Positions 1-7,922 of a stretch of 64,000 bases of DNA are shown here, piece by piece. The stretch lies in contig DAIQOI010000003.1 in the NCBI GenBank assembly GCA_036787955.1, positions 62,001-126,000 on the forward strand. Direction: 5' to 3'. The stretch's first letter is position 1. The number at the start of each line of letters is the position of its first letter. The notes below the pieces were generated by a model. The model searched no databases and was not told the DNA's origin. It was given only the letters and a program-made list of their open reading frames with translations. This stretch comes from UBA2336 sp036787955. GTDB taxonomy: Bacteria; Bacteroidota; Bacteroidia; Cytophagales; Cyclobacteriaceae. The position numbers and the translations under genes are program-made.

Positions 1-507
1 AAGGGCGCCTGTTGTGTGGAAGGGGAACTGGGTGCGCCTCTGGAAGAGCAGGAATTGGAAATTTTAAAGTCCATTTTCCAGAAGGTAAAGCCTTTTCTGA
101 CCGATGAAGGCATCAGCGCCATTGAAGAACAGGGATTGTTTATTCTGGATGAAGATGGCGATTATTCTACCCCAACTATAGGCGGAAGGGAATGTGCTTA
201 CGCTGTATATGATGAGCGGGGTGTTTTACAATGTGGAATTGAGCGTGCCTATCAGGCAGGTGCGATAAGCTGGAGAAAACCTGTTTCATGTCATTTATAT
301 CCCATACGCATATTGAAAAGAAGGAACCTGGAGGCACTCAATTATCATCGCTGGGAAATTTGCTCTCCGGCCTGTGAACTGGGTAAACAGCTGAAGGTTC
401 CGGTATATCGCTTTTTAAAAGATGCCCTGATCCGCAAATATGGTGAAAGCTGGTACGCTGAACTGGTACGGCAGATTGAAACCAGAGAGCAGCTACGCTC
501 TGAGTAG
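1..507 (+). CDS. DUF3109 family cysteine-rich protein (5' end outside window)
   Basis: The reading frame is open from base 1, so the N-terminus lies upstream of the window. 168 residues are visible. Cysteines occur in pairs typical of DUF3109, a family related to the YkgJ-type zinc- or iron-binding proteins: KGACC at the visible start, then REC..LQC, VSC and ICSPAC. The in-frame GTG at base 16 follows the first CC pair and is therefore unlikely to be the real start. The biochemical role of the family is not established. The last 15 bases overlap the 3' end of the convergent gene on the minus strand. Family assignment is fairly secure; function is unknown. Confidence 0.8.
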   Translation, partial: KGACCVEGELGAPLEEQELEILKSIFQKVKPFLTDEGISAIEEQGLFILDEDGDYSTPTIGGRECAYAVYDERGVLQCGIERAYQAGAISWRKPVSCHLYPIRILKRRNLEALNYHRWEICSPACELGKQLKVPVYRFLKDALIRKYGESWYAELVRQIETREQLRSE

Positions 508-1140
508 AATTAAATTATACAACCGGGCACCTTTCTGATAGAATAATACCACCCGTTTTTCAGAGAGATAAGTAATCCGGTACCGTGCTGATTTGTTTCT
601 GAAATTTCCTGTTAGCCATACTGCATTTTCGTACGGCTCAATCTTTTCAATGATCATGGCTTCCGATCTCTTCATTATCCGCGATTTGATTTTAGCAGCA
701 TTATTGGCCAGACGGAACTGGTTTGCAACCTGCCACTTTTCGCCTTCCTTGATGACAGCGGAGACTGCTTCGGGATAGATGGGATTGTCTGTGTACACGG
801 TTCCGATAAACTGAGCACGCGCAGTGCGCAGCATAAAAATATTGCCCTCAACATGGGTGAAATTGAGACGAACCTTATTGCCTCCGAACAATGAGGCGGC
901 CATTTTTAGCTTGTTGGTTGCCCGTACGGTTACCCTTGATACACTGGAGAGGGTAGTTGTACCTGATGCTTTGGCCGTTACGATGCCAATTTTGACAAGA
1001 TTTTGTGCAGATGCATCGTCAGTAAGAATTTCGGTTTTTTCCCAATCTTCCGGGGCATGTTGTGGGTTTTTTATTTCGTTTTGGGCTCTTATTCCGGCAT
1101 TAAGGACTACTAAACAACTGGCGAAAAGTAGCTTCTTCAT
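493..1140 (-). CDS. Secreted protein of unknown function
   Basis: A 215-residue protein with a clear signal peptide (MKKLLFASCLVVLNAGIRAQ, cleavage probably after the AQ). The rest is polar and beta-rich in character, with no motif I recognise. It contains no cysteine after the signal peptide and no membrane segment. It lies downstream of accC on the same strand, 63 bases away, and its end overlaps the end of the convergent DUF3109 gene. It is probably periplasmic or outer-membrane associated; nothing more can be said from the sequence. Confidence 0.75.
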   Translation of the reverse strand: MKKLLFASCLVVLNAGIRAQNEIKNPQHAPEDWEKTEILTDDASAQNLVKIGIVTAKASGTTTLSSVSRVTVRATNKLKMAASLFGGNKVRLNFTHVEGNIFMLRTARAQFIGTVYTDNPIYPEAVSAVIKEGEKWQVANQFRLANNAAKIKSRIMKRSEAMIIEKIEPYENAVWLTGNFRNKSARYRITYLSEKRVVLFYQKGARLYNLILLRA

Positions 1141-1203
1141 AGTGTTAATATTTTCACCAAGTTAAAAAAAGCCGGAAATTATCTAACAATATGTTGAAAA
1201 GCC

Positions 1204-2553
1204 CTATTTCAGTTGCGAAAAGTCGAACGAGGTTTCAAGGAACTTGGTAGTAAACCTGCCCGACCGGAAGGTGGGGTTGTCCATCAGCTTGATGTGGAAG
1301 GGTATGGTGGTTTTAATGCCTTCTATTACAAATTCTTCGAGGGCGCGTTTCATTCGGGTTATAACCTCCTCGCGCGACTGGCCGCTAACGATCAGTTTGG
1401 CAATCATGGAATCGTAGTTAGGCGGTATGGTATAGCCAGCGTACACGTGGCTGTCGATGCGTACTCCATGTCCCCCCGGCATATGCAGGTTGGTAATTTT
1501 TCCGGGCGAGGGGCGAAAGCCGTTGGCCGGGTCTTCGGCATTGATGCGGCACTCCATGGCATACAGGTTGGGGTAGTAGTTCTTCCCAGAAATAGGCACA
1601 CCCGCAGCTACTTTGATTTGCTCTTTTATCAGATCGTAGTCGGTAACTTCTTCGGTAATGGGATGTTCTACCTGAATACGGGTATTCATTTCCATGAAGT
1701 AGAAATTGCCGTGCTTGTCGACCAGAAATTCAATGGTGCCGGCTCCTTCGTAGTTGATGGCTTTAGCGCCTTTGATGGCAGCTTCACCCATGCGGTCGCG
1801 GAGCTCTTGCGTCATGATGGGCGAGGGCGTTTCTTCAACGAGTTTCTGGTGCCTGCGTTGTATGGAGCAGTCGCGTTCGGACAAATGGCAAACCTTGCCA
1901 TACTGGTCGCCTACCACTTGTATTTCAATGTGTCGCGGCTCTTCAACAAATTTTTCCAGATACAGACCGTCATTGCCGAAGGCAGCACCAGCTTCGCGCT
2001 TGGCATCGTCCCAGGCTTTTTTAAACTCGCTCTCTTCATTCACAATACGCATGCCTTTTCCGCCACCACCGGCTGTGGCTTTGAGAATCACCGGATAGCC
2101 GATCTCACGTGCCAGCGATAAACCTTCTTCCAGGGAACTCAGCAGGCCATCCGATCCCGGAATGGTTGGTACACCTGCTTTCTTCATGGTGTCTTTGGCG
2201 GTTGATTTGTCGCCCATGGCCTCAATCATGGAAGGCGTTGGGCCGATAAACTTGATTCCGTATTCGTGGCAGATGGCCGAGAATTCGGCACGCTCGGATA
2301 AGAACCCATAGCCCGGATGAATGGCATCGGCATTGGTGATTTCGGCTGCCGAAATGATGCGCGGAATGTTGAGGTAAGAATCTTTGCTGGGGGCGTCACC
2401 GATGCACACGGCCTCGTCTGCAAAGCGTACGTGAAGACTCTCGCGGTCGGCTGTGGAGTAAACAGCCACTGTTTTGATGCCCATTTCCTTGCAGGTGCGG
2501 ATAACGCGCAGGGCGATTTCACCGCGGTTGGCTATGAGGATTTTTTTGAACAT
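1204..2553 (-). CDS. accC: Acetyl-CoA carboxylase, biotin carboxylase subunit
   Basis: A 449-residue biotin carboxylase, the usual length. It carboxylates the biotin on AccB using ATP and bicarbonate, the first half-reaction of malonyl-CoA synthesis in the cytoplasm. The start MFKKILIANRGEIALR is the family signature. The ATP-grasp glycine loop (KATAGGGGKG) lies near residues 160-170 and the catalytic MNTRIQVEH near 288-296. It is last in the minus-strand run efp, accB, accC. The 75-base gap after accB holds a 6-bp hairpin (CCAGCC/GGCTGG) without a T-run, perhaps a processing or spacing element. The carboxyltransferase genes accA and accD are not in the window. Confidence 0.97.
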   Translation of the reverse strand: MFKKILIANRGEIALRVIRTCKEMGIKTVAVYSTADRESLHVRFADEAVCIGDAPSKDSYLNIPRIISAAEITNADAIHPGYGFLSERAEFSAICHEYGIKFIGPTPSMIEAMGDKSTAKDTMKKAGVPTIPGSDGLLSSLEEGLSLAREIGYPVILKATAGGGGKGMRIVNEESEFKKAWDDAKREAGAAFGNDGLYLEKFVEEPRHIEIQVVGDQYGKVCHLSERDCSIQRRHQKLVEETPSPIMTQELRDRMGEAAIKGAKAINYEGAGTIEFLVDKHGNFYFMEMNTRIQVEHPITEEVTDYDLIKEQIKVAAGVPISGKNYYPNLYAMECRINAEDPANGFRPSPGKITNLHMPGGHGVRIDSHVYAGYTIPPNYDSMIAKLIVSGQSREEVITRMKRALEEFVIEGIKTTIPFHIKLMDNPTFRSGRFTTKFLETSFDFSQLK

Positions 2554-2628
2554 GCTGTCCGTGTTTAGTTTCGGGTAATTGCTGCCAGCCGGATAAGGGC
2601 TGGTTGTTTTGGTTAATTGGCTGTTAAT

Positions 2629-3129
2629 TTAATCCAGTTCTACCAAGAACAATGGCTGGTCGTATTCAACGGGCGAAGCATTTTCGACCAATACTTTTAC
2701 AATGGTACCTGAAACTTCCGATTCAATTTCGTTAAAAAGTTTCATGGCTTCGATGATGCATACCGTTTGGCCTTTTTCTACTTTATCGCCTACCGACACG
2801 AAAGGAGGTGAATCGGGGTTGGCCGAACGGTAGAAGGTACCTATCATGGGCGACTTGATTTCCACGGTCTTTTTGCCCGAAGCAGGTTGCTCGGTAGCGG
2901 CAGGTTTGGGCAGCGGTGCTGGAGCCGGCGGTGCAACTGGTGGTATGGGTGCAGGCATGGGAGCCGGGGCAGCAACCGGTGCTGCCACTACAGGGGCAGC
3001 CGATTTAATGATTTTCTGGTCGGGCTCGCGTTTTACATGCAGCTTCAGCTCGCTGGTTTCAATGTTTACTTCATTGAGGCCGGACTTGGCGATGAAGTCA
3101 ATCAGATCCCGGATTTCGGCAGTTTTCAT
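2629..3129 (-). CDS. accB: Acetyl-CoA carboxylase biotin carboxyl carrier protein
   Basis: A 166-residue BCCP: an N-terminal helical segment, a long Pro/Ala-rich linker (about residues 45-85) and a C-terminal biotinyl domain with the IEAMKLFNEIE motif, whose lysine is biotinylated. I take the start at MKTAEIRDLI, which aligns with the family N-terminus. The frame is open to an ATG at 3195, which would add 22 basic, lysine-rich residues and begin only 5 bases after the efp stop. Neither start has a clear ribosome binding site. It works with AccC just downstream and is probably co-transcribed with efp and fabH. Confidence 0.93.
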   Translation of the reverse strand: MKTAEIRDLIDFIAKSGLNEVNIETSELKLHVKREPDQKIIKSAAPVVAAPVAAPAPMPAPIPPVAPPAPAPLPKPAATEQPASGKKTVEIKSPMIGTFYRSANPDSPPFVSVGDKVEKGQTVCIIEAMKLFNEIESEVSGTIVKVLVENASPVEYDQPLFLVELD

Positions 3130-3200
3130 GTTTTCGGTTTTAAGGTTTGTACGGGCAGCTTTTTTGGTATCGCTTCGTTTGGGCAAACTGGTCATGATGG

Positions 3201-3764
3201 TTATTTAACACGTTCAACATATTCACCGGTGCGGGTATCTACTTTTACGTTATCACCGGTGTTGATGAATAAAGGTACGCGAATTTCAGTGCCATTTTCC
3301 AGGGTGGCCGGCTTTAAAGTACGCGTTGCCGTATCGCCTTGTACACCAGGTTCTGTGTATTGCACCTGCAGAACTACGTGCGGGGGCGCCTGGGCCGTGA
3401 TGGGCGTTGTGCCGTTTTCAAAAGTAATCAGCAGGGTGGTGCCTTCTTTTATATACTTCAGGCTTTCGCCCAGTAATTCTTTGTCGATATAAATCTGATC
3501 GTAGGTATCGTTATCCATGCATACCAGGCTTTCTCCGTCGCTGTACAGGTACTGATATTCGCGGGTCTCAACATTCAGCCTGTCCACCTCATCGCCCGGG
3601 CGGAAACGGTTTTCTACAATTTTTCCGTTGCGCACGTTTCGCATTTTTACCTGATAAAAGGCCCGAAGGTTGCCGGGTGTGCGGTGTTGGAGTTCTTCAA
3701 TCTGTACAATTTCTCCGTTGTAACGGATGTAATTTCCTCTGCTCAAATCAGATATGGTTGCCAT
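3201..3764 (-). CDS. efp: Elongation factor P with a non-standard loop tip
   Basis: A 187-residue protein with the three-domain EF-P fold and a typical C-terminal ending (VDTRTGEYVERVK). EF-P binds the ribosomal E site and rescues ribosomes stalled on proline runs. In most families the domain I loop reads PGKG, and the lysine (or, in another branch, an arginine) is post-translationally modified. Here the loop is TPGNLRAF (residues 29-36), with Asn32 at the lysine position and an Arg two residues later. This is not a frameshift: the flanking RAFYQVKMRNV aligns normally. No second efp and no epmA or earP gene is present in the window. It sits between fabH and accB on the same strand. Confidence 0.95.
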   Translation of the reverse strand: MATISDLSRGNYIRYNGEIVQIEELQHRTPGNLRAFYQVKMRNVRNGKIVENRFRPGDEVDRLNVETREYQYLYSDGESLVCMDNDTYDQIYIDKELLGESLKYIKEGTTLLITFENGTTPITAQAPPHVVLQVQYTEPGVQGDTATRTLKPATLENGTEIRVPLFINTGDNVKVDTRTGEYVERVK

Positions 3765-3779
3765 AATCGCCTTAAAGTA

Positions 3780-4802
3780 TTAAAGATTGGTTTTTCGTGT
3801 AACTTTTTCTCCGTCATAGGCCCAGCGGAGGTAGGTAGCTCCCCAGGTAAATCCTCCGCCAAAGGCAGCAAAGATAAGGTTATCGCCTTTTTTCAGCTTG
3901 CCTTCGTAGTCCCACAGCAACAACGGTAAGGTTCCTGCTGTGGTGTTGCCGTATCGTTCGATGTTCATCATCACCTTCTCACTGTTCAGCCCGATGCGGG
4001 CCGCGGTGGCATCGATAATCCGCTTGTTGGCCTGGTGGGGTACAAGCCAGTCGATATCATCGCCAGTCAGATTATTTCGTTCGGCAATTTCGGCTGCAAC
4101 TTCGGCCATTTTCGTAACGGCAAATTTGAACACAGGCTGACCGTCTTGAAATACATAGTGCAGGTTGGCATCTACCGAGGCGTGAGAGGCGGGCATGCGG
4201 CTGCCGCCGGCTTTCATGTTCAGATACACTGCACCCGAGCCGTCACTTCGCAGTATTGAGTCAATGAGGCCTAGGTCTTCGTAATTCGGCTCCAGCAGCA
4301 CCGCTCCGGCTCCATCGCCAAATATTACACAAGTGGTTCGGTCTTTGTAGTTGATGATGGATGACATTTTGTCGCCACCGGCTACAATAACTTTTTTATA
4401 GGTGCCTGATTCAATGAACTTTGCTCCGGTGGTAAGTGCATATAAAAAGCCGGAGCAGGCAGCGGCCAGGTCGTAGCTGAATGCATTTACTGCACCTACT
4501 TCATCGGCCACCAGATTGGCTGTAGCCGGAAAGGGCATATCCGGCGTGATGGTGGCCACAATGATCAGGTCAATTTCTTCCGCACGGGTGTTGGTTTTTT
4601 CAAGCAGTTCTTTAACTGCTCTGGATACCATGAATGATGTTCCCAGGCCTTCGCCCTTCAGGATTCTTCTTTCTTTAATTCCTGTTCGGGTGGTAATCCA
4701 CTCATCGCTGGTGTCTACCATTTTTTCCAGCTCCTGGTTGGTGAGTATGTAATCGGGTACATACCCGCCTACACCGGTTATGGCAGCGCGGATACGGCTC
4801 AT
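3780..4802 (-). CDS. fabH: Beta-ketoacyl-ACP synthase III
   Basis: A 340-residue KASIII that condenses acetyl-CoA (or a branched acyl-CoA) with malonyl-ACP to start fatty acid synthesis. The catalytic triad is visible: Cys116 in AACSGF, His256 in VPHQANK and Asn286 in YGNTTAG. It lies 2 bases from rpmF upstream and 15 bases from efp downstream. The order DUF177, rpmF, fabH is the conserved arrangement, but plsX, which usually stands between rpmF and fabH, is absent here. With accB and accC in the same run, the cluster supplies malonyl-CoA and uses it. Confidence 0.97.
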   Translation of the reverse strand: MSRIRAAITGVGGYVPDYILTNQELEKMVDTSDEWITTRTGIKERRILKGEGLGTSFMVSRAVKELLEKTNTRAEEIDLIIVATITPDMPFPATANLVADEVGAVNAFSYDLAAACSGFLYALTTGAKFIESGTYKKVIVAGGDKMSSIINYKDRTTCVIFGDGAGAVLLEPNYEDLGLIDSILRSDGSGAVYLNMKAGGSRMPASHASVDANLHYVFQDGQPVFKFAVTKMAEVAAEIAERNNLTGDDIDWLVPHQANKRIIDATAARIGLNSEKVMMNIERYGNTTAGTLPLLLWDYEGKLKKGDNLIFAAFGGGFTWGATYLRWAYDGEKVTRKTNL

Positions 4803-4804
4803 GG

Positions 4805-4996
4805 TCAGGCGAGCACTTCTTTTTCGAGCACTACCTTGCCGTTGTAATACAGCTTGCCTTCATGCCAGTAGGCACGGTGGGGCAGGTGATGTTCGCCGGT
4901 TACGGGGCAAACCACCAGCTGATGTGCTTCGGCTTTGTAGTGTGTTCTGCGCTTATCTCTGCGGGTTTTCGATGTTTTTCGTTTCGGATTAGGCAT
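4805..4996 (-). CDS. rpmF: 50S ribosomal protein L32, zinc-ligand-poor form
   Basis: A 63-residue L32 starting MPNPKRKTSKTRRDKRR, the family signature. The zinc-ribbon part that in many bacteria holds two CxxC pairs is reduced to one cysteine (Cys30 in VVCPVTGEHH), and the second pair is replaced by RAYWHEGK. A cysteine-poor L32 is familiar in Bacteroidota, so this is a lineage form rather than damage. It is flanked by DUF177 and fabH as in most bacteria. Confidence 0.95.
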   Translation of the reverse strand: MPNPKRKTSKTRRDKRRTHYKAEAHQLVVCPVTGEHHLPHRAYWHEGKLYYNGKVVLEKEVLA

Positions 4997-5017
4997 AGTA
5001 AATCAGATTTGGTTGTT

Positions 5018-5518
5018 TCAGTTGTTTTTTAGTCCCTTTAAAATATCCCACCGTGTATCCGTTTCCGGGTTGCTGGTGGAGTAAATGATACCATCGGGTT
5101 CGTTGTCATTCTGGTAGCGTGGATGAAGTTTTTTCAGAGGTACTTCCAGGCCGATAAATTCATACATCAGCTGTCCCAGCTCCAGCGATTCCGTGCCCCA
5201 GGCAATCATTTGTATTTCTTCATTTACCTCCTGGTCCGTGTCACCGAATTTAAAGATGATTTTCCGGCTGATTTCCATCGGATAATCAAATTCATCCAGG
5301 CTACGGTCGCATATCAGTTCCACAGTACCCTCCAGGCGAAAGGTGGCCTCGATAAAGGTTTCGTGCTTATCCAGTGCGATATCAGCCCGGAACCGGCCCT
5401 TTTCGACCAGCGCGGTGCCGTAATGCCTGAAAAACTCATCGCCAAACTGGTATTGAAAATGGTGAATGGTGTTGCTCAGGCCCTGAATATGAACACGGTA
5501 TAAGTCCACTGTTCCCAA
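5018..5518 (-). CDS. DUF177 (YceD-like) protein
   Basis: A 166-residue protein of the DUF177/YceD family, recognised from the central CDRSLDEFDYP stretch (a relative of the usual CxRCL) and from its position just before rpmF. In E. coli and plants, members are linked to 23S rRNA processing or accumulation; that role is inferred here. In this copy only one cysteine of the usual pair is present. It is cytoplasmic and acidic, and co-oriented with rpmF and fabH. Confidence 0.85.
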   Translation of the reverse strand: MGTVDLYRVHIQGLSNTIHHFQYQFGDEFFRHYGTALVEKGRFRADIALDKHETFIEATFRLEGTVELICDRSLDEFDYPMEISRKIIFKFGDTDQEVNEEIQMIAWGTESLELGQLMYEFIGLEVPLKKLHPRYQNDNEPDGIIYSTSNPETDTRWDILKGLKNN

Positions 5519-5575
5519 AACAGGACGGCAAATTTAGGAGATTTCGGCTGATTGAAAAAAAGCGGTTCAGGCGGG

Positions 5576-5962
5576 TTACACGAATTCAGTCAGGGCTATG
5601 CGCTTAAATTCCTCCCGTGTTTTCTTTTGGTAGTTTTCGAGGAAGAAATCGATGATGCCCTTTTTAAACCCCAGTTTGATGGCAATATTTTTTGCAAAGA
5701 CCACCTCGCTTTCAAAAACATTATGGTCGGCAAAAATCAGGTCTATGCAGGACATCAGGTAATCGAACTTTTGGTCGGGCGAGAGCGCACCCAGCGTTTC
5801 GATGGGTTGTGGGTTTCGGATGAGTTGAATGACCTGCTCTTCGGGGAAATTGCGTTCCCGGGCGATGCGCATGATCATCTCGCGTTCAACGCGCGCAAAG
5901 TGTTTATCGGCTTCGGCAAGCTGAATGAGGATGTTAAGTTGTGCCTGCGTAACGATATCCAT
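5576..5962 (-). CDS. TerB-like small helical protein
   Basis: A 128-residue all-helical protein without signal peptide or membrane segment. The pattern of an acidic 'AEADKHFARVEREMI' repeat unit followed by a second similar unit (FADHNVFESEVVFA) resembles the TerB fold, in which aspartates and glutamates bind metal. It stands between pdxA and DUF177 on the same strand, with gaps of 88 and 57 bases. Two other TerB-like genes occur in this window (45012-45464 and 52009-52377). The function is unknown; the fold assignment is by pattern only. Confidence 0.6.
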   Translation of the reverse strand: MDIVTQAQLNILIQLAEADKHFARVEREMIMRIARERNFPEEQVIQLIRNPQPIETLGALSPDQKFDYLMSCIDLIFADHNVFESEVVFAKNIAIKLGFKKGIIDFFLENYQKKTREEFKRIALTEFV

Positions 5963-6050
5963 AATGATAACCAGCCGAAGTAAAGATAGCGGTTAAAGCT
6001 TTACTTTTAATTACCAGGACGGTTTCATGTAATATTCAGACGCATTTTGC

Positions 6051-7079
6051 TCAATTTTGGCCTGTTGCCTCCCTGCGCGTATGGAGGATATCCAGAGCGG
6101 TGAAGATGGCCTGCCGCATAGAAGCCTCGTTTGCGGCGTTTTTACCGGCAAGGGTATAGGCTGTACCATGGTCGGGTGAAGTGCGTATCACCGGCAAACC
6201 TGCTGTAAGGTTTACCCCGTTTTCGAACGAAATGAGTTTAAAAGGTGTCAGGCCCTGGTCGTGGTACATGGCCAGGATACCATCGAAGCGGGTGTACTGA
6301 CCCGAAGCAAAGAATCCATCGGCAGCAAAGGGACCAAACACCAGTTTTCCTTTATTTTTTAAGTCTTCAACAGAAGGTTTGATTATCTGGTCGTCTTCGG
6401 TACCCAGCAATCCTCCATCGCCGGCGTGCGGGTTAAGTCCCAGAACGGCCAGGCGCGGTTTATTTATTCCAAATTCCCTGCGAAGCGTTTGTTCCATGAT
6501 AAGGAGCTTGGTCTGAATACGGTCGCGTGAAATGAGCAAGGGCACCTCGTTTAGCGGAACGTGTTCGGTAACCAGCCCAACTTTAAGTTGCTCACTTACC
6601 ATGAGCATCAGGTAATCAGAAATAGAAAAATAGTTGGCAAGGAACTCAGTGTGTCCGCGAAACGGAAACGCCGGGCTGTGAATTACTTGCTTATTAATAG
6701 GGGCCGTTACCAGTGCATCAATCAGTCCTGCTTTCAGGTCGGCTACTGCCTGCTTCAGGCTGAGGAGAGCTGCCTTGCCTGCTTGAGGATCGGGTTTACC
6801 CGGGTTAATTTCGATAGGTTCTTCCCAGCAATTGAATACGTTAATTGTTTTCAGCGCATATTGCCCCGGTGTTTTTATCTGCGAATAGGCAAAGTCATCC
6901 AGTCCGAGGAGTTTTTTGTAGTAAGATAAAACACGGGTGGAACCATAGATCACGGGTGTGAGCAGATTGAGGATGCGGGGATCCTGCAGGCTCTTCATGA
7001 CTACCTCGGGGCCAATGCCGTTGATGTCACCCAAGGTAATTCCGATCCGGGGTTTGCCTGATTTTTGAGAGGAGGTCAT
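6051..7079 (-). CDS. pdxA: 4-hydroxythreonine-4-phosphate dehydrogenase
   Basis: A 342-residue PdxA, which oxidises 4-phosphohydroxy-L-threonine in the DXP-dependent pathway to pyridoxal phosphate. The three metal-binding histidines are present: His173 (TEHVPL), His218 (NPHAGD) and His273 (MYHDQG). The family N-terminus IGITLGDINGIGPEV begins at about residue 12. It is the first gene of the long minus-strand cluster and is divergent from rsmA, with only 42 bases between the two starts. pdxA-ksgA(rsmA) proximity is common in bacteria, although usually in the same direction. Confidence 0.97.
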   Translation of the reverse strand: MTSSQKSGKPRIGITLGDINGIGPEVVMKSLQDPRILNLLTPVIYGSTRVLSYYKKLLGLDDFAYSQIKTPGQYALKTINVFNCWEEPIEINPGKPDPQAGKAALLSLKQAVADLKAGLIDALVTAPINKQVIHSPAFPFRGHTEFLANYFSISDYLMLMVSEQLKVGLVTEHVPLNEVPLLISRDRIQTKLLIMEQTLRREFGINKPRLAVLGLNPHAGDGGLLGTEDDQIIKPSVEDLKNKGKLVFGPFAADGFFASGQYTRFDGILAMYHDQGLTPFKLISFENGVNLTAGLPVIRTSPDHGTAYTLAGKNAANEASMRQAIFTALDILHTRREATGQN

Positions 7080-7121
7080 GGCGCGTAAAAATATTAAATA
7101 GTTTTATAGTACTTTACCTGC

Positions 7122-7922
7122 GTGCAGCCCGTAAAACCAAAGAAACGCCTCGGTCAGCATTTTTTGCACGATCAGCAAATAGCACAGCGCATTGTGCAGG
7201 CCTTGCAGCTTGGTACCGGCTCAGAACCTGTATTGGAGGTGGGACCGGGCACGGGTATTTTAACAGGCTACTTGCTTAAGTTACCTGCAGTACGGCTAAA
7301 GGCAGTTGAAATTGACAAGGAGGCATCGGCCTACCTGAAAAGTAAATGGCCGCAGCTTGATTTAATTGAGGGAGATTTTCTGAAGTTAAATTTAAACCAA
7401 ATTTTTTCTGAGCCGTTCAGCATCATCGGCAATTTTCCCTACAACATCAGTTCATTGATTTTCTTTTCGGTGCTGAGCGCCCGGTCGCAGGTGAAGCAGG
7501 TGGTGGGGATGGTACAACGCGAGGTAGGGGAGCGAATGGTGGCACAGCCCGGCAGTAAAACCTACGGAATACTAAGTGTATTGCTTCAGGCTTTCTATCG
7601 TGCTGAGCTGTTGTTCCGTGTAGCGCCCGGTTCGTTTGTTCCGCCCCCGCAGGTACAATCTGCAGTAATACGGCTGAGCCGCAACGATCGTGCAACCTTG
7701 CCCTGCAACGAAAACCTTTTTTTTGCCATTGTAAAGCAGGCATTCAACACCCGCAGGAAAACATTGCGCAACGCACTGAAAAGTATAATTTTACCGGCTT
7801 TTGAAAATGATCCGGTCTGGCAACATGTTAGTTCGCTGCGGGCTGAACAGTTGTCGGTGGATGATTTTATATCGTTAACCTTGTTAATTGAAAAGCACCG
7901 TGCAGCAAACCCTGCCATTTGA
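7122..7922 (+). CDS. rsmA: 16S rRNA (adenine1518/1519-N6) dimethyltransferase
   Basis: A 266-residue RsmA/KsgA that dimethylates two adjacent adenines in the 3' hairpin of 16S rRNA. It shows KKRLGQHFLHD at residues 7-16, the SAM motif EVGPGTG at 39-45 and the catalytic NFPYNIS at 104-110. The start is a GTG; no ATG fits. Its last 23 bases overlap the start of the next gene, mgtE, so the two are translationally coupled. Confidence 0.96.
   Translation: MQPVKPKKRLGQHFLHDQQIAQRIVQALQLGTGSEPVLEVGPGTGILTGYLLKLPAVRLKAVEIDKEASAYLKSKWPQLDLIEGDFLKLNLNQIFSEPFSIIGNFPYNISSLIFFSVLSARSQVKQVVGMVQREVGERMVAQPGSKTYGILSVLLQAFYRAELLFRVAPGSFVPPPQVQSAVIRLSRNDRATLPCNENLFFAIVKQAFNTRRKTLRNALKSIILPAFENDPVWQHVSSLRAEQLSVDDFISLTLLIEKHRAANPAI

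Noticed and set aside
1213..2121. A 302-codon open frame on the plus strand opposite accC
   Set aside because: It is the antisense of a strongly conserved biotin carboxylase and shows no protein-like family features.
2580..2615. Hairpin between accB and accC as a terminator
   Set aside because: No T-run on either side that fits the direction of transcription, and accC is needed with accB.
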